A DNA stretch of 64,000 nucleotides from Acidimicrobiales bacterium (lineage in GTDB: Bacteria > Actinomycetota > Acidimicrobiia > Acidimicrobiales > Aldehydirespiratoraceae), in NCBI GenBank assembly GCA_029263175.1, contig JAJCXZ010000008.1, forward strand, positions 44,566-108,565. Reading direction: 5' to 3'. Under the pieces are notes generated by a model. The model was given only the letters and a program-made list of their open reading frames with translations. It searched no databases and was not told the DNA's origin. Positions within the stretch are counted from its first letter, which is position 1. Every line of letters begins with the position of its first letter. Shown piece by piece: positions 44,967 to 55,522 of this stretch. The translations under genes were made by a program, and so were the position numbers.

Positions 44967-46142
44967 TCAGGATTCCGGAGAAGGGTGTGTGTTGGCAAGC
45001 GTGAAGCCGGCGGCCTCCGCTCGTTCAGGTGTGTCGAACCAGACTTCAGCCTTCGTCACGTTGTAACTGCGACTGTCGGGTCGGTGGTAGAGCATCGAAT
45101 CGGCGTTGCCCTTGATCGTGAAATCGGGCGACGGTGCGGAGCTGTCGGGCAATGGTGCAGCCGAGCCGGCGCCGTAAGGGCCTGGCTCCATGGTGGCCGT
45201 CGCCGTGAGGGCCATCTCGATGGCGGCCGAGGTGTCGGACTCTCCATCTCCGGAACCCAGCGCCTCGGCGCCGCTGACGATCTCCATGATCTCGGTGGTG
45301 ATCGAAGCCTGGCGGGCCGAGTTCATCTGACGAGAGAGTTTGGTGATGAGCTCGTCAGCATTGTCGGTGGCAGACTTCATCGCCCGTTGGCGGTTGGCGT
45401 GCTCGGAAGCGGCGCATTCGAGTAGGGCACCGAACAGACGGGCCTCGACATATCGAGGCAGGAGCGACTCGAGCACGGCCTCCGGGGACGGCTCGAATTC
45501 GAACGATGCCGCGGCTTCGGCGGAACCGCTGCCGGCTTCGGCCAGGACCGCTGTGCCCTCCAGAGGAAGGAAACGACGAACCGAAACATGCTGAGTGCCC
45601 ATGGAGATGAACTCGGTGAAGATCAGTTCGACCTCGTCGATCTCGCCCGAGATGAAGGCGTCGGCGACGTCCTCGGCGATCTGGCGTGCATCTTCGTATG
45701 TCGGGTTGTCGCTGAAACCCGTGTACACGTGGTCAACCCGGTAGCGGCGGAAGTTGAAGTAGGCGTTGGCCTTCTTGCCGATGCAGAAGAGCGAGTAGTC
45801 CTTGCCCTCGAGGCGGTGAGCCTGAAGTTGGCGCTCGGCCGCACGAATCGGGTTGGAGTTGTACGCACCGGCCAGGCCACGATCGCCGGCCATGACGATG
45901 AAGCCGACACGCTTGACGTCTTCGACTTCGCGCAGCAGCGGATGGTTGACCTCGGCGCCACCAGCGGCCAGGTTCTCGATCACCGAGGTGATGTGCTTGG
46001 CGTAGGGACGCGCCGCGTCGGCCCGCTGCATCGCCTTCACCACGCGGGTGGCAGCGATGAGTTCCATGGCTCGGGTGATCTTCTTCGTGGATTGGATGCT
46101 CGAGATGCGTCGCTTGAGCTCGCGCTCTTTACCACCGGGCAC
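44967..46142 (-). CDS. atpG: ATP synthase gamma subunit with C-terminal extra domain
   Basis: 391 residues, about 90 longer than typical gamma. Residues 1-295 are canonical: N-terminal helix [19 protein letters not shown] and C-terminal helix [21 protein letters not shown] flexible linker (about 296-341, Gly/Ala/Ser/Pro-rich) leads to a folded unit (342-385) with the pattern [20 protein letters not shown], then T-K-A-E-V-W-F and AEAAGF. This unit resembles small domains (I-K-G-N...Y-H-x-P...W-F...A-x-A-A-G-F) seen at C-termini of thermonucleases and some actinobacterial proteins. No stop or frameshift separates it. GTG 46142. Confidence 0.93.
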   Translation of the reverse strand: MPGGKERELKRRISSIQSTKKITRAMELIAATRVVKAMQRADAARPYAKHITSVIENLAAGGAEVNHPLLREVEDVKRVGFIVMAGDRGLAGAYNSNPIRAAERQLQAHRLEGKDYSLFCIGKKANAYFNFRRYRVDHVYTGFSDNPTYEDARQIAEDVADAFISGEIDEVELIFTEFISMGTQHVSVRRFLPLEGTAVLAEAGSGSAEAAASFEFEPSPEAVLESLLPRYVEARLFGALLECAASEHANRQRAMKSATDNADELITKLSRQMNSARQASITTEIMEIVSGAEALGSGDGESDTSAAIEMALTATATMEPGPYGAGSAAPLPDSSAPSPDFTIKGNADSMLYHRPDSRSYNVTKAEVWFDTPERAEAAGFTLANTHPSPES

Positions 46143-46153
46143 GGCGAACTACC

Positions 46154-47776
46154 TCAGTCCTCGTCGCGGGTGATGTCTTCTTCGGGCAGCGTGGTGTCCG
46201 AGTCGACAGTCTTGGAATGGGCCTCGCCCTGATCCTCGGGGTCGGGCTCGTGGCTCGATCCGTCAGACGCCTGGAATTGCTCGGCAAAAGCCTTGATGCC
46301 GGCTTCGAACGCTTCCTCGTCGGGGATCGTGCCCTCGTTCTTGATCGTGTCCATGGTGTCGCCGTGGCGGGTGCGGAACCACTCGAGAAGCTCGGCCTCG
46401 AAGCGAAGGACGTCTTCAACAGGTAGTGAGTCGAGGTAGCCGCGCGTGCCGGCGAAGATCGAAACCGTCTGCTCGGCAACCGGGAACGGTGTATTGACAC
46501 CCTGCTTCAGAAGCTCGGTGAGGCGGTAGCCCCGCTCGAGCTGGGCCTTTGACACCGCGTCGAGGTCGGAGCCGAAAGCAGCGAACGCCTCGAGCTCACG
46601 GAACTGCTGAAGGTCGCCTTTCAGCGTGCCGGTAGCGGTCTTCATGGCCTTGACCTGCGCCGCCGAACCCACACGAGACACCGAAATGCCCACGTCGACA
46701 GCGGGGCGAATACCCGACTTGAACAGGTCGTCCTGGAGGAAGATCTGACCGTCAGTGATCGAAATCACGTTGGTCGGAATGAAGGCGGACACGTCGCCGG
46801 CCTTGGTCTCGATGACCGGAAGGGCGGTGAGCGAACCAGCACCGAGCTCATCGGAGAGCTTGGCGGCACGCTCGAGAAGACGCGAGTGCAGGTAGAAGAC
46901 GTCGCCGGGGAAAGCCTCACGACCGGGCGGACGACGGAGCAGCAGCGATACCTGACGGTAGGCCTCGGCCTGCTTCGAAAGGTCGTCGTAGATGATGAGC
47001 GAGTGCTCGCCGTTTTCCATCCAGTGCTGGCCCATGGCGCAACCGCCGTAGGGAGCAAGGAACTTGAACGGCGCAGGGTCGGAGGCCGGGGCCACCACGA
47101 TCGTGGTGTACTCCATGGCACCGAGCTCTTCGAGCATCGCCACGTTCTGCGCGACGGTGGAGGCCTTTTGGCCAATCGCCACATAGATGCACTTCACGCC
47201 GAGACCCTTTTGGTTCAGGATGGCGTCGAGGGCGATGGTGGTCTTGCCGGTCTTGCGGTCGCCGATGATCAGCTCGCGCTGGCCCCGGCCAACGGGGATG
47301 AGCGAGTCGATCGACTTGATGCCGGTCTGCATGGGCTCGTGCACGGGCTTGCGGCCCAGGATGCCCGGAGCCTGAATCTCCATGCGGCGGGGCTGCACAT
47401 TCGTGAGCGGGCCCTTGCCGTCGATCGGCTCGCCGAGCGGGTTGACCACCCGACCGAGAAGCCCATCGCCAACGGGAACGGACAGGATCTCGCCTGTCGC
47501 CACCACGGTTTGGCCCTCTTCGATGCCTTCGACATCGCCAAGGACCACGGCGCCGATGGAGTCCTCATCGAGGTTGAGCGCCAGACCTATGAGCCCGTTC
47601 TCGAACCGCAGCATCTCGTTGACGGCCGCGCTGGGCAGGCCTGACACTCGAGCGATGCCGTCGCCGACCTCGAGCACGCGACCAACTGTGGTCTGCTCCA
47701 AGCTCGGCGAGTAACCATCGAGGTTGCTCTTGATCGCTGCGGCTATATCAGCGGTGTTAATCGTGAGATCCGACAT
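46154..47776 (-). CDS. atpA: ATP synthase alpha subunit
   Basis: 540 residues. Walker [16 protein letters not shown], the [16 protein letters not shown] block and the [20 protein letters not shown] region are typical. The C-terminus carries about 35 extra acidic residues ([18 protein letters not shown]...) not usual in the family. Non-catalytic regulatory subunit of F1. Confidence 0.96.
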   Translation of the reverse strand: MSDLTINTADIAAAIKSNLDGYSPSLEQTTVGRVLEVGDGIARVSGLPSAAVNEMLRFENGLIGLALNLDEDSIGAVVLGDVEGIEEGQTVVATGEILSVPVGDGLLGRVVNPLGEPIDGKGPLTNVQPRRMEIQAPGILGRKPVHEPMQTGIKSIDSLIPVGRGQRELIIGDRKTGKTTIALDAILNQKGLGVKCIYVAIGQKASTVAQNVAMLEELGAMEYTTIVVAPASDPAPFKFLAPYGGCAMGQHWMENGEHSLIIYDDLSKQAEAYRQVSLLLRRPPGREAFPGDVFYLHSRLLERAAKLSDELGAGSLTALPVIETKAGDVSAFIPTNVISITDGQIFLQDDLFKSGIRPAVDVGISVSRVGSAAQVKAMKTATGTLKGDLQQFRELEAFAAFGSDLDAVSKAQLERGYRLTELLKQGVNTPFPVAEQTVSIFAGTRGYLDSLPVEDVLRFEAELLEWFRTRHGDTMDTIKNEGTIPDEEAFEAGIKAFAEQFQASDGSSHEPDPEDQGEAHSKTVDSDTTLPEEDITRDED

Positions 47777-47830
47777 TTCGTGTCTCTATCTTCTCGTTCA
47801 GGTGAAGGGTGTGTGCTCAGCCGAGCACGA

Positions 47831-48376
47831 TCAGGTGAAACTCTCGCGCAGCTGCGCCATACGGCGACGAACGCTGCCATCAATGACGTCGTCACCGATT
47901 TCGGTGACCAAACCGCCCATGACTGTCTCGTCGATGACCACGCGGATCTCGACGTCGGTGCCAGTGGAGGACTTGATCGCGGCCGCAAGGCGGGATTTCT
48001 GGTCGTCTGTCAGTTCCACAGCGGAGCGAACTCGGGCCAGGGCCCGATTCCGTCCGGCCGCGCTGCGCTCAACGGCCTCATCGACGATGGCTGGGAGGTC
48101 GGCACCACGGCCGGTACCCACCACCATCGAAATCAACGCAGTGGTGATTGCCGACACGCTTTCACCGAGGAGGTCCTCGACAACTGCTTGACGGCGCTCG
48201 AGGGAGAGTTGGCGATCGCTGACCGTGTCCATGAGAGTCTCGCTTCCGCGAAGCACCTCGGCGAACCGGAAGAGTTCGTCCTCGACAACTTCGGACGCGC
48301 CCTCAGCGGCGGCAACCGCCAAAAGTGCGTCGGCGTAGCCGCCGAGGCGATCGTCAGCCACGTCCGGCCACCTCAT
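47831..48376 (-). CDS. atpH: ATP synthase delta subunit
   Basis: 181 residues from ATG 48376, overlapping atpF by 23 nt; GTG 48361 is an alternative. N-terminal helical bundle (YADALLAVAAAEGASEVVED) and C-terminal VRSAVELTDDQKSRLAAAIK with the TEIGDDVIDGSVRRRMAQLR end that contacts b. Forms the peripheral stalk with b. Confidence 0.88.
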   Translation of the reverse strand: MRWPDVADDRLGGYADALLAVAAAEGASEVVEDELFRFAEVLRGSETLMDTVSDRQLSLERRQAVVEDLLGESVSAITTALISMVVGTGRGADLPAIVDEAVERSAAGRNRALARVRSAVELTDDQKSRLAAAIKSSTGTDVEIRVVIDETVMGGLVTEIGDDVIDGSVRRRMAQLRESFT

Positions 48377-49088
48377 CGATGTAGGCGTCGACGAGGGCGC
48401 TTTGAGCGTTGGCATCGAGGTTGGCCCGGATGACCGCCTCTGCCGCGCCGACCGCTATCTGGGAGACCTCGGACCGAAGGTCGGAGATGGCCTGGGTGCG
48501 GCTGGCTTCGATGTCTGCCTGCGCACGGGTGCGCATCTCGGCGATGTCAGCCTCGGCTCGAGTCTGCAGATCGGTCTTGAGCTGGTCAGCCTGCCCACGG
48601 GCCTCGTCGATCAGCGCGGCGGCCTCAGCCTTCGCACCAGCGAGTTCGGCGGCGTGATCGGCCTTGATCTTGGTGGCATCGCTCTTTGCCTGCTCGGCGG
48701 CATCAAGATCACTGGCGATCTTTTCGCTGCGAGCGGACATGGCTCCCTGGACAGCCGGCATTCCCTTCGTGATCATGAAGAACAACAGGATCAAGAACGC
48801 CCCGCCACCCCAGATGATCTCGTCGAGCTCTGGGATGATCGGACTCGGTGCCTCGAGACAGGATTCCATCTCGCTTTCGAGTGCTCCGAACTCAGCTTCG
48901 AGGGCCTCATCGTGAATCTCGTGGAGGGTGAATCCATTCGCGACGAGTTCCTCTTCGGCCTCGATGGCCTTGTCGATCGCGCAACTGCCGATTGTTTCAC
49001 CGGACGCGGCGGCGGGTGCTGCCGCGAGCACCAGGAGAGTCCCGGCGAGTCCGAGAGCCCCGACGAGATGTCGGATCTGTCGTGTCAT
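48354..49088 (-). CDS. atpF: ATP synthase b subunit with exported N-terminal domain
   Basis: 244 residues. Unlike the usual b subunit, it begins with a signal-peptide-like segment (MTRQIRHLVGALGLAGTLLV, AAAPAAAS) and an acidic stretch of about 60 residues that would lie outside the membrane (two Cys, 36 and 77), before the transmembrane helix (about 92-108, GGGAFLILLFFMITKG). After that it is a standard b: long coiled coil with A/E/D-rich heptads and the VRANLDANAQSAL end. Anchors F1 to Fo. Confidence 0.88.
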   Translation of the reverse strand: MTRQIRHLVGALGLAGTLLVLAAAPAAASGETIGSCAIDKAIEAEEELVANGFTLHEIHDEALEAEFGALESEMESCLEAPSPIIPELDEIIWGGGAFLILLFFMITKGMPAVQGAMSARSEKIASDLDAAEQAKSDATKIKADHAAELAGAKAEAAALIDEARGQADQLKTDLQTRAEADIAEMRTRAQADIEASRTQAISDLRSEVSQIAVGAAEAVIRANLDANAQSALVDAYIDEVAGRG

Positions 49089-49149
49089 TGTTCAGCCCTT
49101 TCTGAAGTGTGAGCTGTCGTAGGTTGAAATCCTGGGGACTTCGCTGGAA

Positions 49150-49443
<294 letters not shown>

Positions 49444-49466
49444 CTAGTGGTGGGTGAACGCTGAAA

Positions 49467-50234
49467 TCAGTGTTCGGGGTGCATTGAGCCGCCGATGTAA
49501 ACAGCGGTGAGAATCGTGAAGATGAATGCCTGCAGCGCCGAGACGAGGATCTCGAAGCCGGTCATGGCGACCAGCATGGCGAACGGCAGGGCCGCCCCGA
49601 TGTAGGTGCTGTCCCACAAGGTCGCCGACAAGATGGCGAAGGTGACGAGCAGGAGGTGGCCGGCAACCATGTTTGCCCAGAGTCGGATGGCGAGGGAAAA
49701 GGGCCGGACGACGAACGTGGAGACGAATTCGATAGGCGTCACGATGACGTAGAGCGCCTTCGGTACGCCCGGCGGGAAGAGCGAATTCTTGAGGTAGCCG
49801 CCCGCACCCTGGTGCTTGATGCCTTGGAAGTTGTAGATGACCCACACCATCAATGCGAGTGTGATCGGCATCGCCATACGCGAATTGGCGGGGAACTGCC
49901 AGAACGGAATGACCTCGGTGATGTTCGAGAAGAAGATGAAGAAGAACATCGTGGTGAGGAGAGGCAAGAACTTGCGACCCTCGGGACCGATGGTCTGCAT
50001 GACCACGGAGTCTTCGACGAAGTTCACGCCCGATTCGGCGACGTGCTGCACACCAGCCGGCACGAGCCGGTTCTTCTTCGCACCGGCGAAGCCGAAGATG
50101 GCGATCGTGGCCGCCATTGCGAACAGGTATGTGAGCCCCACCTTGTTCAACGCAAACGGCGTGCCCTCAAAGAGGATCGACGGCCAGTCGAAGAGGTGAT
50201 TGACGGGTGGGAACTCGAGAGCGAGGACATTCAT
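49467..50234 (-). CDS. atpB: ATP synthase a subunit
   Basis: 255 residues from ATG 50234, overlapping the atpI stop (ATGA). Five to six helices; the essential Arg is in PFSLAIRLWANMVAGHLLL, and the C-terminal VSALQAFIFTILTAVYIGG is typical. Forms the proton channel with the c ring. Confidence 0.95.
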   Translation of the reverse strand: MNVLALEFPPVNHLFDWPSILFEGTPFALNKVGLTYLFAMAATIAIFGFAGAKKNRLVPAGVQHVAESGVNFVEDSVVMQTIGPEGRKFLPLLTTMFFFIFFSNITEVIPFWQFPANSRMAMPITLALMVWVIYNFQGIKHQGAGGYLKNSLFPPGVPKALYVIVTPIEFVSTFVVRPFSLAIRLWANMVAGHLLLVTFAILSATLWDSTYIGAALPFAMLVAMTGFEILVSALQAFIFTILTAVYIGGSMHPEH

Positions 50235-50725
50235 GCTGAGCGCTCCGCGGAGGGATCGAGGGTTGACAAGATTTCGTGCCCGGGCTTCAAACCGGGAAAG
50301 GCAAGCGACGCCGCGACGTGCCGGGTCTCCCAGGCAAGAAGCCCAAGGTGTGTGACCAGAAGACTGATCGCGAATGGCGCGATTTCGAACCACTCACTGT
50401 TGCGAATTGGTAACACAGCGGCCATGAGGATGCCAAGACGAGCGATGAAACCAAACATCACCGCGCCGAACAGGGCGGCGGGGGACACCTTTGCCCCCCA
50501 GGTGATCGCCGCCGCGCCGAGAAGGAAGTTGACCGCGACGAGTATCAGGGCGTAGCCGGCTGAGAACAGTCCGTTCCATCCCCAGAAGACCAGACCGATC
50601 GCGATCATGAGCGGTGCCACGAGCACCGTGCGTATCGCGAGGTCGCGGGCGATCTGGCGCTCCGGAGCCACGAGGCCAACCGCCTCGGGGAACGGCGCCA
50701 TACGATCGATCTTCTCGTCCATCAC
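50231..50725 (-). CDS. AtpI-like membrane protein
   Basis: 164 residues with four helices (VLVAPLMIAIGLVFWGWNGL, YALILVAVNFLLGAAAITWG, ALFGAVMFGFIARLGILMA, and a C-terminal helix VTHLGLLAW). Position and size match ATP synthase subunit I, which helps assembly of the c ring. The start is GTG 50725 or ATG 50722, overlapping the AtpZ stop. Confidence 0.8.
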   Translation of the reverse strand: MMDEKIDRMAPFPEAVGLVAPERQIARDLAIRTVLVAPLMIAIGLVFWGWNGLFSAGYALILVAVNFLLGAAAITWGAKVSPAALFGAVMFGFIARLGILMAAVLPIRNSEWFEIAPFAISLLVTHLGLLAWETRHVAASLAFPGLKPGHEILSTLDPSAERSA

Positions 50726-50985
50726 GCCGCCTTCTGCTTGTAGGTGGAGCGACGGGCTTCGAGTTCAGCGTCCATCGACTCGCTGTAGGCGGCGTAAATG
50801 CGCCAGACCTCGTAGGCGAGTACCGCGCCGGCGAGTATCAACGTGAAAACCGGGAACACTCCAAGCTGCGAATCAATGAACCAACCCAACAACCCGAACA
50901 GGGTCGGCGTGACGATCAATTCGAATGCGGCCGAGAAGGCGTCGCCTCCGGCTTGACGCATCTCGCGTTGTTCGCGGTTGTTCAC
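50722..50985 (-). CDS. AtpZ-like accessory protein
   Basis: 87 residues from GTG 50985, which has RBS AGAGG 5 nt upstream; the frame stays open to 51051. Two helices: AAFELIVTPTLFGLLGWFID and VFTLILAGAVLAYEVWRIY. AtpZ/AtpI-type small proteins precede atpB in many operons and are thought to act in cation transport or assembly. Confidence 0.75.
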   Translation of the reverse strand: MNNREQREMRQAGGDAFSAAFELIVTPTLFGLLGWFIDSQLGVFPVFTLILAGAVLAYEVWRIYAAYSESMDAELEARRSTYKQKAA

Positions 50986-51051
50986 AGCAGCCTCTCTCAC
51001 GACGGATCCCCAGCGCAGACGGACACTCGGGCCGCTCGTGAATTCACTCAC

Positions 51052-51080
51052 AAGCTATAGATCCCGGCGCAGAAAGACAA
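51052..51080 (-). promoter_or_regulatory. Promoter of the atp operon
   Basis: On the minus strand, TTGTCT (51080-51075), a 17-bp spacer, and TAGCTT (51057-51052) form a good sigma-A type promoter before the AtpZ-like gene, leaving about 60 nt of leader. Confidence 0.5.
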
Positions 51081-51106
51081 CCCTTTCATGCTGAGCGGTT
51101 CTGTGC

Positions 51107-52105
51107 TCAGTCAACCCATGGTGGATCGATGCTCACGATCGAGGTCGGCAGGGGGAGTCGATCAACGAGCTGTCGGATATACGGGAGAACATCGCGGTGA
51201 GGCATCACGAATCGGACCTCGCTCGGCTCGTGTCGGGCGACGAGGTCGGCGACCGCGGGAACCAGCCCAAGATCCATCCCCGTCGAGCAGACGATCATCA
51301 GCGGCGGCTCGGAACCACTCGTCACGAGCGCGGCCGGCGCCGCCTCGAGAAGGCCCAGGCGCGGAGGGATCGGCTCAACCGGCACGACGACCGTCGACAA
51401 CTCGAGCCCGGCGAGTGTCGGATCGCGAGCCACCATCGACCGGATCCAACGTTCACGGGCAATCCGGTTGACGGCGTGCGAGTGAGCGCCGACGACTCGA
51501 TGCGCGCGGACGCGATCGACCACCTTGACGAGCGCCGACTCTGTCGACTGCCCGTCGTTGAGCAACGCCGCGGCTTCTCGGTCAAAGCGACCGACACCAA
51601 CTTCGAAGAGCGGTCCGGTGGGGCCTTCAACCACGCGTCCGACTTCGAGGCCCGCGATCTCAGCGCGAATGATGCCGTCTTCCACAACGACGTCAGCGCC
51701 GCTTCGTTCGATCATCGCCACCAGAGCTGTCGCGTCCGGAGTCACTCGATGGGGCGTTGGAAGCGATTCCGGCACCGCACGAACGATCGACGACCCGACA
51801 AGGTTCCAGACCCGAAAGGGAGGCGCCAGCAACTCGGCGCGGCGGGCGTGGGTGCCGCCGTTGTGTTCGAACACGAGGTCGAGGTCGCTGATCTCATGGC
51901 GTGCCGCCCACACCAGAAGCCCACCGAGCACACCAAGGTCACGACTGGAGGAAACGACACAAGCGCGGCCCTCGTGACGAACGACCACGCCGAAGGGCGG
52001 GGAGTCGACCTCGGTCAGCGTCTCATCGAAGCCGAAGTGATCACGAGCAAGGGCAATTGCCCGGGCTCGCTCAAGCCCCGCCCGCTGTGCGGGATCGAGA
52101 CTCAC
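51107..52105 (-). CDS. Hypothetical protein next to rpmE
   Basis: 332 residues from GTG 52105, 7 nt after the rpmE stop. Alternating hydrophobic strands and helices (FGVVVRHEGRACVVSSSRDL, LLVWAARHEISDLDLVFE, PLMIVCSTGMDLGLVPAVAD) suggest an alpha/beta fold without membrane segments. N-terminal part resembles a nuclease-like (VHNGG/EHNGGTHARRAELL) piece, but no motif is decisive. Tight spacing to rpmE suggests co-translation. Function unknown. Confidence 0.65.
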   Translation of the reverse strand: MSLDPAQRAGLERARAIALARDHFGFDETLTEVDSPPFGVVVRHEGRACVVSSSRDLGVLGGLLVWAARHEISDLDLVFEHNGGTHARRAELLAPPFRVWNLVGSSIVRAVPESLPTPHRVTPDATALVAMIERSGADVVVEDGIIRAEIAGLEVGRVVEGPTGPLFEVGVGRFDREAAALLNDGQSTESALVKVVDRVRAHRVVGAHSHAVNRIARERWIRSMVARDPTLAGLELSTVVVPVEPIPPRLGLLEAAPAALVTSGSEPPLMIVCSTGMDLGLVPAVADLVARHEPSEVRFVMPHRDVLPYIRQLVDRLPLPTSIVSIDPPWVD

Positions 52106-52112
52106 AGAGGAA

Positions 52113-52388
52113 TCAGCTGTCTTCGGCGGGGGCTTCAGCCGACTTGCGCCGGCCGTAGCGCTTCTCGAAGCGCTCGACACGACCAGCGGTGTCGACGATC
52201 TTCATGGTGCCCGTGAAGAACGGGTGGCTCGCCGAGGAGATTTCCACCTTGTACAGCGGGTACTCGTTGCCGTCCTCCCATTCCACGGTCTCACTGGTGG
52301 CGATGGTGGAGCGGGTGATGAACGAGGTACCGGCCGACACGTCGTGGAAGACGACGGGGCGGTACTGAGGGTGGATGTCAGACTTCAT
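52113..52388 (-). CDS. rpmE2: Ribosomal protein L31, type B
   Basis: 91 residues. The start [16 protein letters not shown] and the [20 protein letters not shown] segment match the zinc-independent type B form, with no CxxC metal ligands. The tail is charged and longer than usual. Normally the Zn-form is dominant; here the C-minus form sits in the standard operon position beside rho. Confidence 0.93.
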   Translation of the reverse strand: MKSDIHPQYRPVVFHDVSAGTSFITRSTIATSETVEWEDGNEYPLYKVEISSASHPFFTGTMKIVDTAGRVERFEKRYGRRKSAEAPAEDS

Positions 52389-52400
52389 AGCGGATCCAGT

Positions 52401-54032
52401 CTAAGAGGCCGATGCCGAAGACCCGACCTCGGCAAGGAACTCATCGTTGGTCTTGAACTCCCCGAGACGTTCGATCAGCATCTCGAGTCCGGACGATGGC
52501 CCGCCGTCAGCTGCGAGAGCGCTGAGAACTCGGCGAAGCTTCCACACGTTGTTGAGCTGTTTCGGCGCAAAGAGCAGCTCCTCGTGACGGGTGGAGGAGC
52601 CATCGACATCGATGGCGGGATAGATCCTGCGCTCGGCCGCGGAACGGTCCAGACGGAGCTCCATGTTGCCGGTGCCCTTGAACTCCTCGAAGATCACTTC
52701 GTCCATGCGCGAACCCGTTTCGACCAGGGCGGTGGCGAGGATGGTGAGCGAGCCGCCCTCCTCGACGTTGCGTGCCGCGCCGAAGAACTTCTTCGGCGGA
52801 TAGAGAGCGGCGGCGTCAACGCCACCTGACATCACCCTGCCGGACTGAGGGGCTTCGAGGTTGTAGGCACGAGCGAGACGAGTGATGCCGTCGAGAATGA
52901 CGCACACGTCGCGGCCGCCCTCGACCATCCGCTTCGCACGCTCGATCGCCATCTCGGAGATCGTGATGTGCTCCTCGGTTGGCTTGTCGAACGTCGACGA
53001 GATCACTTCGCCATCGCGCAGCCACCTCTTCATGTCGGTGACCTCTTCGGGTCGTTCGTCGACGAGCAGCACCATGAGGTGGACCTCAGGGTTGTTGGCC
53101 TCGATCGAGCGGATGATCTGCTTCAGAATCGAGGTCTTCCCCGCCTTGGGCGGGGACACGATCAGGCCGCGCTGGCCCTTTCCGATCGGAGCGAGCAGAT
53201 CGATGATGCGAGCTGTCATGTTCGACCGGTCGCCCTTCATCTCCATCACGAGGCGCTCATCGGGGAACAGGGGCGTGAGGTCGTCGAACTGTGGGCGAGA
53301 AGCGGCCTCCTGCGGGTCGCCTCCGTTCACCTGATCGACCGAGAGCAGCGCTGGGTTCTTCTCGTTGCGGTTGGCGGGACGGGACGGACCCGACACCTTG
53401 TCGCCCTTCCGCAAACCGAACTGGCGCACGAGCTTCACCGGCACGTACGCATCGTCGCGGCTCGCGAGCATGCCGTTCACCCTGATGAAGCCATAGCCGT
53501 CGCTTCGCAGATCGAGGTAGCCCTCGACCGGAACCGGTTCGCCATCCCAGTTGTCGCTGCCACCCTCACGAGGATTGTCGCGATCGCGACCGCGACGCCG
53601 ACGCCGACGGTTGCCCGACTCGCCGCGATCCTGGCCCTGATCCTGGTCGTTGCGGCCGTTGCGCTCACCACGGTTGCGGTTCTGCTGCCGGTCGCCATCG
53701 GAACTGGAGTCTTCCGGCTCTTCGCTCGTCTCGGCCGAATCCGGCGTCTCGCGGTCGGCGGAGCCAGAGGAAGCCGCGGTCGGGCCGGCTGCTTCGTCGC
53801 CGGCCGGCGTCGGTGACGACTCTGTGTCGGGCGCGGCTTCGGCCTTCTCGGCGGGGGCGCTGACAGTCGATCCATCGCCACCCGCGGCGAGGTCGAGAAT
53901 GAGATCGATGATCTCGCCCTTCCGAGCACGCGAAGGCGGCTTCTTGCCAAGGGTCTCGGCAATCTTGGTCAGCTCATCGCGATCCTTGCGCTGCAAGGTC
54001 GACCGGCGCATCTCCGTGGTTTCCACGGGCAC
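52401..54032 (-). CDS. rho: Transcription termination factor Rho
   Basis: 543 residues. N-terminal region (1-170) has the Rho N-domain ([19 protein letters not shown]) followed by an actinobacterial-type insertion rich in Asp/Glu/Gly/Arg/Asn ([19 protein letters not shown]). Then the primary RNA-binding domain ([15 protein letters not shown]), Walker A ([13 protein letters not shown]), [12 protein letters not shown] and the Q/R-loops. ATP-dependent RNA helicase that ends transcription. GTG 54032 after GAGGAG. Confidence 0.95.
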   Translation of the reverse strand: MPVETTEMRRSTLQRKDRDELTKIAETLGKKPPSRARKGEIIDLILDLAAGGDGSTVSAPAEKAEAAPDTESSPTPAGDEAAGPTAASSGSADRETPDSAETSEEPEDSSSDGDRQQNRNRGERNGRNDQDQGQDRGESGNRRRRRRGRDRDNPREGGSDNWDGEPVPVEGYLDLRSDGYGFIRVNGMLASRDDAYVPVKLVRQFGLRKGDKVSGPSRPANRNEKNPALLSVDQVNGGDPQEAASRPQFDDLTPLFPDERLVMEMKGDRSNMTARIIDLLAPIGKGQRGLIVSPPKAGKTSILKQIIRSIEANNPEVHLMVLLVDERPEEVTDMKRWLRDGEVISSTFDKPTEEHITISEMAIERAKRMVEGGRDVCVILDGITRLARAYNLEAPQSGRVMSGGVDAAALYPPKKFFGAARNVEEGGSLTILATALVETGSRMDEVIFEEFKGTGNMELRLDRSAAERRIYPAIDVDGSSTRHEELLFAPKQLNNVWKLRRVLSALAADGGPSSGLEMLIERLGEFKTNDEFLAEVGSSASAS

Positions 54033-54143
54033 GTCTCCTCAGTTCGAAGAATGTGATTGTCGTCTGCGGCCATATCGAGCGGCCGCCACGATGCCGATCG
54101 GATCCGACGGCACCGCCAATGACGATAAGGAGATGGTAGCGGC

Positions 54144-55517
54144 CTATCGCCGAACCGCGTCCACGTAATCTTCGATGGCCGCCAGATTGTTCGGGAGCGA
54201 CTCCATCCTCTCCTCGCGTTCGAAGATCCCCGCCAGATGCGTCGGAAGCATCGGCCGGATCCCCGTGGCCTGCTCGACTGCATCGGGAAACTTCGCCGGA
54301 TGTGCGGTCGACAAGGTGACCACCATCTCGTCGGGACGGCGCAGACGCTCGGCCGCGCCGATACCGACCGCGGTGTGCGGGTCGACCAGAAGGCCATGTT
54401 TCTCATGGATGTCACGCATGACAGCCAGCGTCTCGACATCATTGAGGCGGGTACCTGAGAACTCAGCGATCAACCGCTCGTGCTGCGGCGGCGTGAGCGC
54501 CGCTCGACCGTGTTCGCGAAAGCCGGCGAGCAGTTCAGCTGTGGCCGGTCCGTTGCCGTCGAGCAGCTCAACCAGAAGCCGCTCGAGATTGGACGAAATC
54601 TGAATGTCCATCGACGGAGAGAGAGTCGGCACCACATCGTCGGCCACCATCTCACCGGTGTCGATCAGGCGGGTGAGGATGTCGTTGGTGTTGGAGGCCA
54701 CGATGAAGCGCTCGACGGGTAGACCCATCCGACGCGCCACGTGGCCGGCGAAGACGTTGCCGAAGTTGCCAGTGGGCACACAATAGGTAGTGGCGGTGTT
54801 CCGCCGGTCGAGCTTCTGCGCGGCCCACACGTAGTAGACGATCTGGGCCATCACGCGCGCCCAGTTGATGGAGTTGACGGCCGACAGATTGCACCGCTGC
54901 CGGAACGGCTCGTCGGCGAACATCGCCTTCACGAGGTCTTGGCAGTCATCGAAGGTGCCGTCGACGGCGACTGCGTGCACGTTCGGATCGGTGAGCGTTG
55001 TCATCTGGCGCCGCTGCACGTCGCTCGTGCGGCCGGCGGGGAACAGGATCACGATGTCGACGCGCTCGCTCCCACGCACCGCTTCCATCGCGGCCGAGCC
55101 GGTGTCGCCTGATGTGGCGCCGACGATCGTGACCCGTTGGTCGCGGCGACGAAGCTCGTGATCGAAGAGTCGACCGACGAGCTGGAGCGCGACGTCCTTG
55201 AAGGCGAGTGTCGGCCCGTGGAACAGCTCGAGCAGATGATGGTTGTCGTCGAGTCGGATGAGCGGGCAGACGTCGGGCGCCGAGAACGTGGAGTACGCCT
55301 CGGCCACCATGGCGGCGAAGTCGTCGGCGGCGATGACACCATCGACGAACGGCTGCATGACGGCGGCTGCGAGCTCGGGATACGAGCCTGCCGCCCCGGA
55401 CGGGAGCGAAGGCCACTCGGTCGGCAGGTAGAGCCCGCCATCGGTGGCCAGTCCACCGAGGAGGGCATCGCTGAAGTCGATCTCGGCGGCCAGGCCGCGC
55501 GAGCTCGCATAACGCAT
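54144..55517 (-). CDS. thrC: Threonine synthase
   Basis: 457 residues of the long form. PLP lysine in HGPTLAFKDVALQ (Lys107), phosphate-binding VGATSGDTGSAAMEAV, and PTGNFGNVFAG. Converts O-phosphohomoserine to threonine. ATG 55517 begins 5 nt after the hom stop. No thrB is visible between hom and rho, so homoserine kinase must be elsewhere. Confidence 0.95.
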   Translation of the reverse strand: MRYASSRGLAAEIDFSDALLGGLATDGGLYLPTEWPSLPSGAAGSYPELAAAVMQPFVDGVIAADDFAAMVAEAYSTFSAPDVCPLIRLDDNHHLLELFHGPTLAFKDVALQLVGRLFDHELRRRDQRVTIVGATSGDTGSAAMEAVRGSERVDIVILFPAGRTSDVQRRQMTTLTDPNVHAVAVDGTFDDCQDLVKAMFADEPFRQRCNLSAVNSINWARVMAQIVYYVWAAQKLDRRNTATTYCVPTGNFGNVFAGHVARRMGLPVERFIVASNTNDILTRLIDTGEMVADDVVPTLSPSMDIQISSNLERLLVELLDGNGPATAELLAGFREHGRAALTPPQHERLIAEFSGTRLNDVETLAVMRDIHEKHGLLVDPHTAVGIGAAERLRRPDEMVVTLSTAHPAKFPDAVEQATGIRPMLPTHLAGIFEREERMESLPNNLAAIEDYVDAVRR

Positions 55518-55522
55518 CACGT

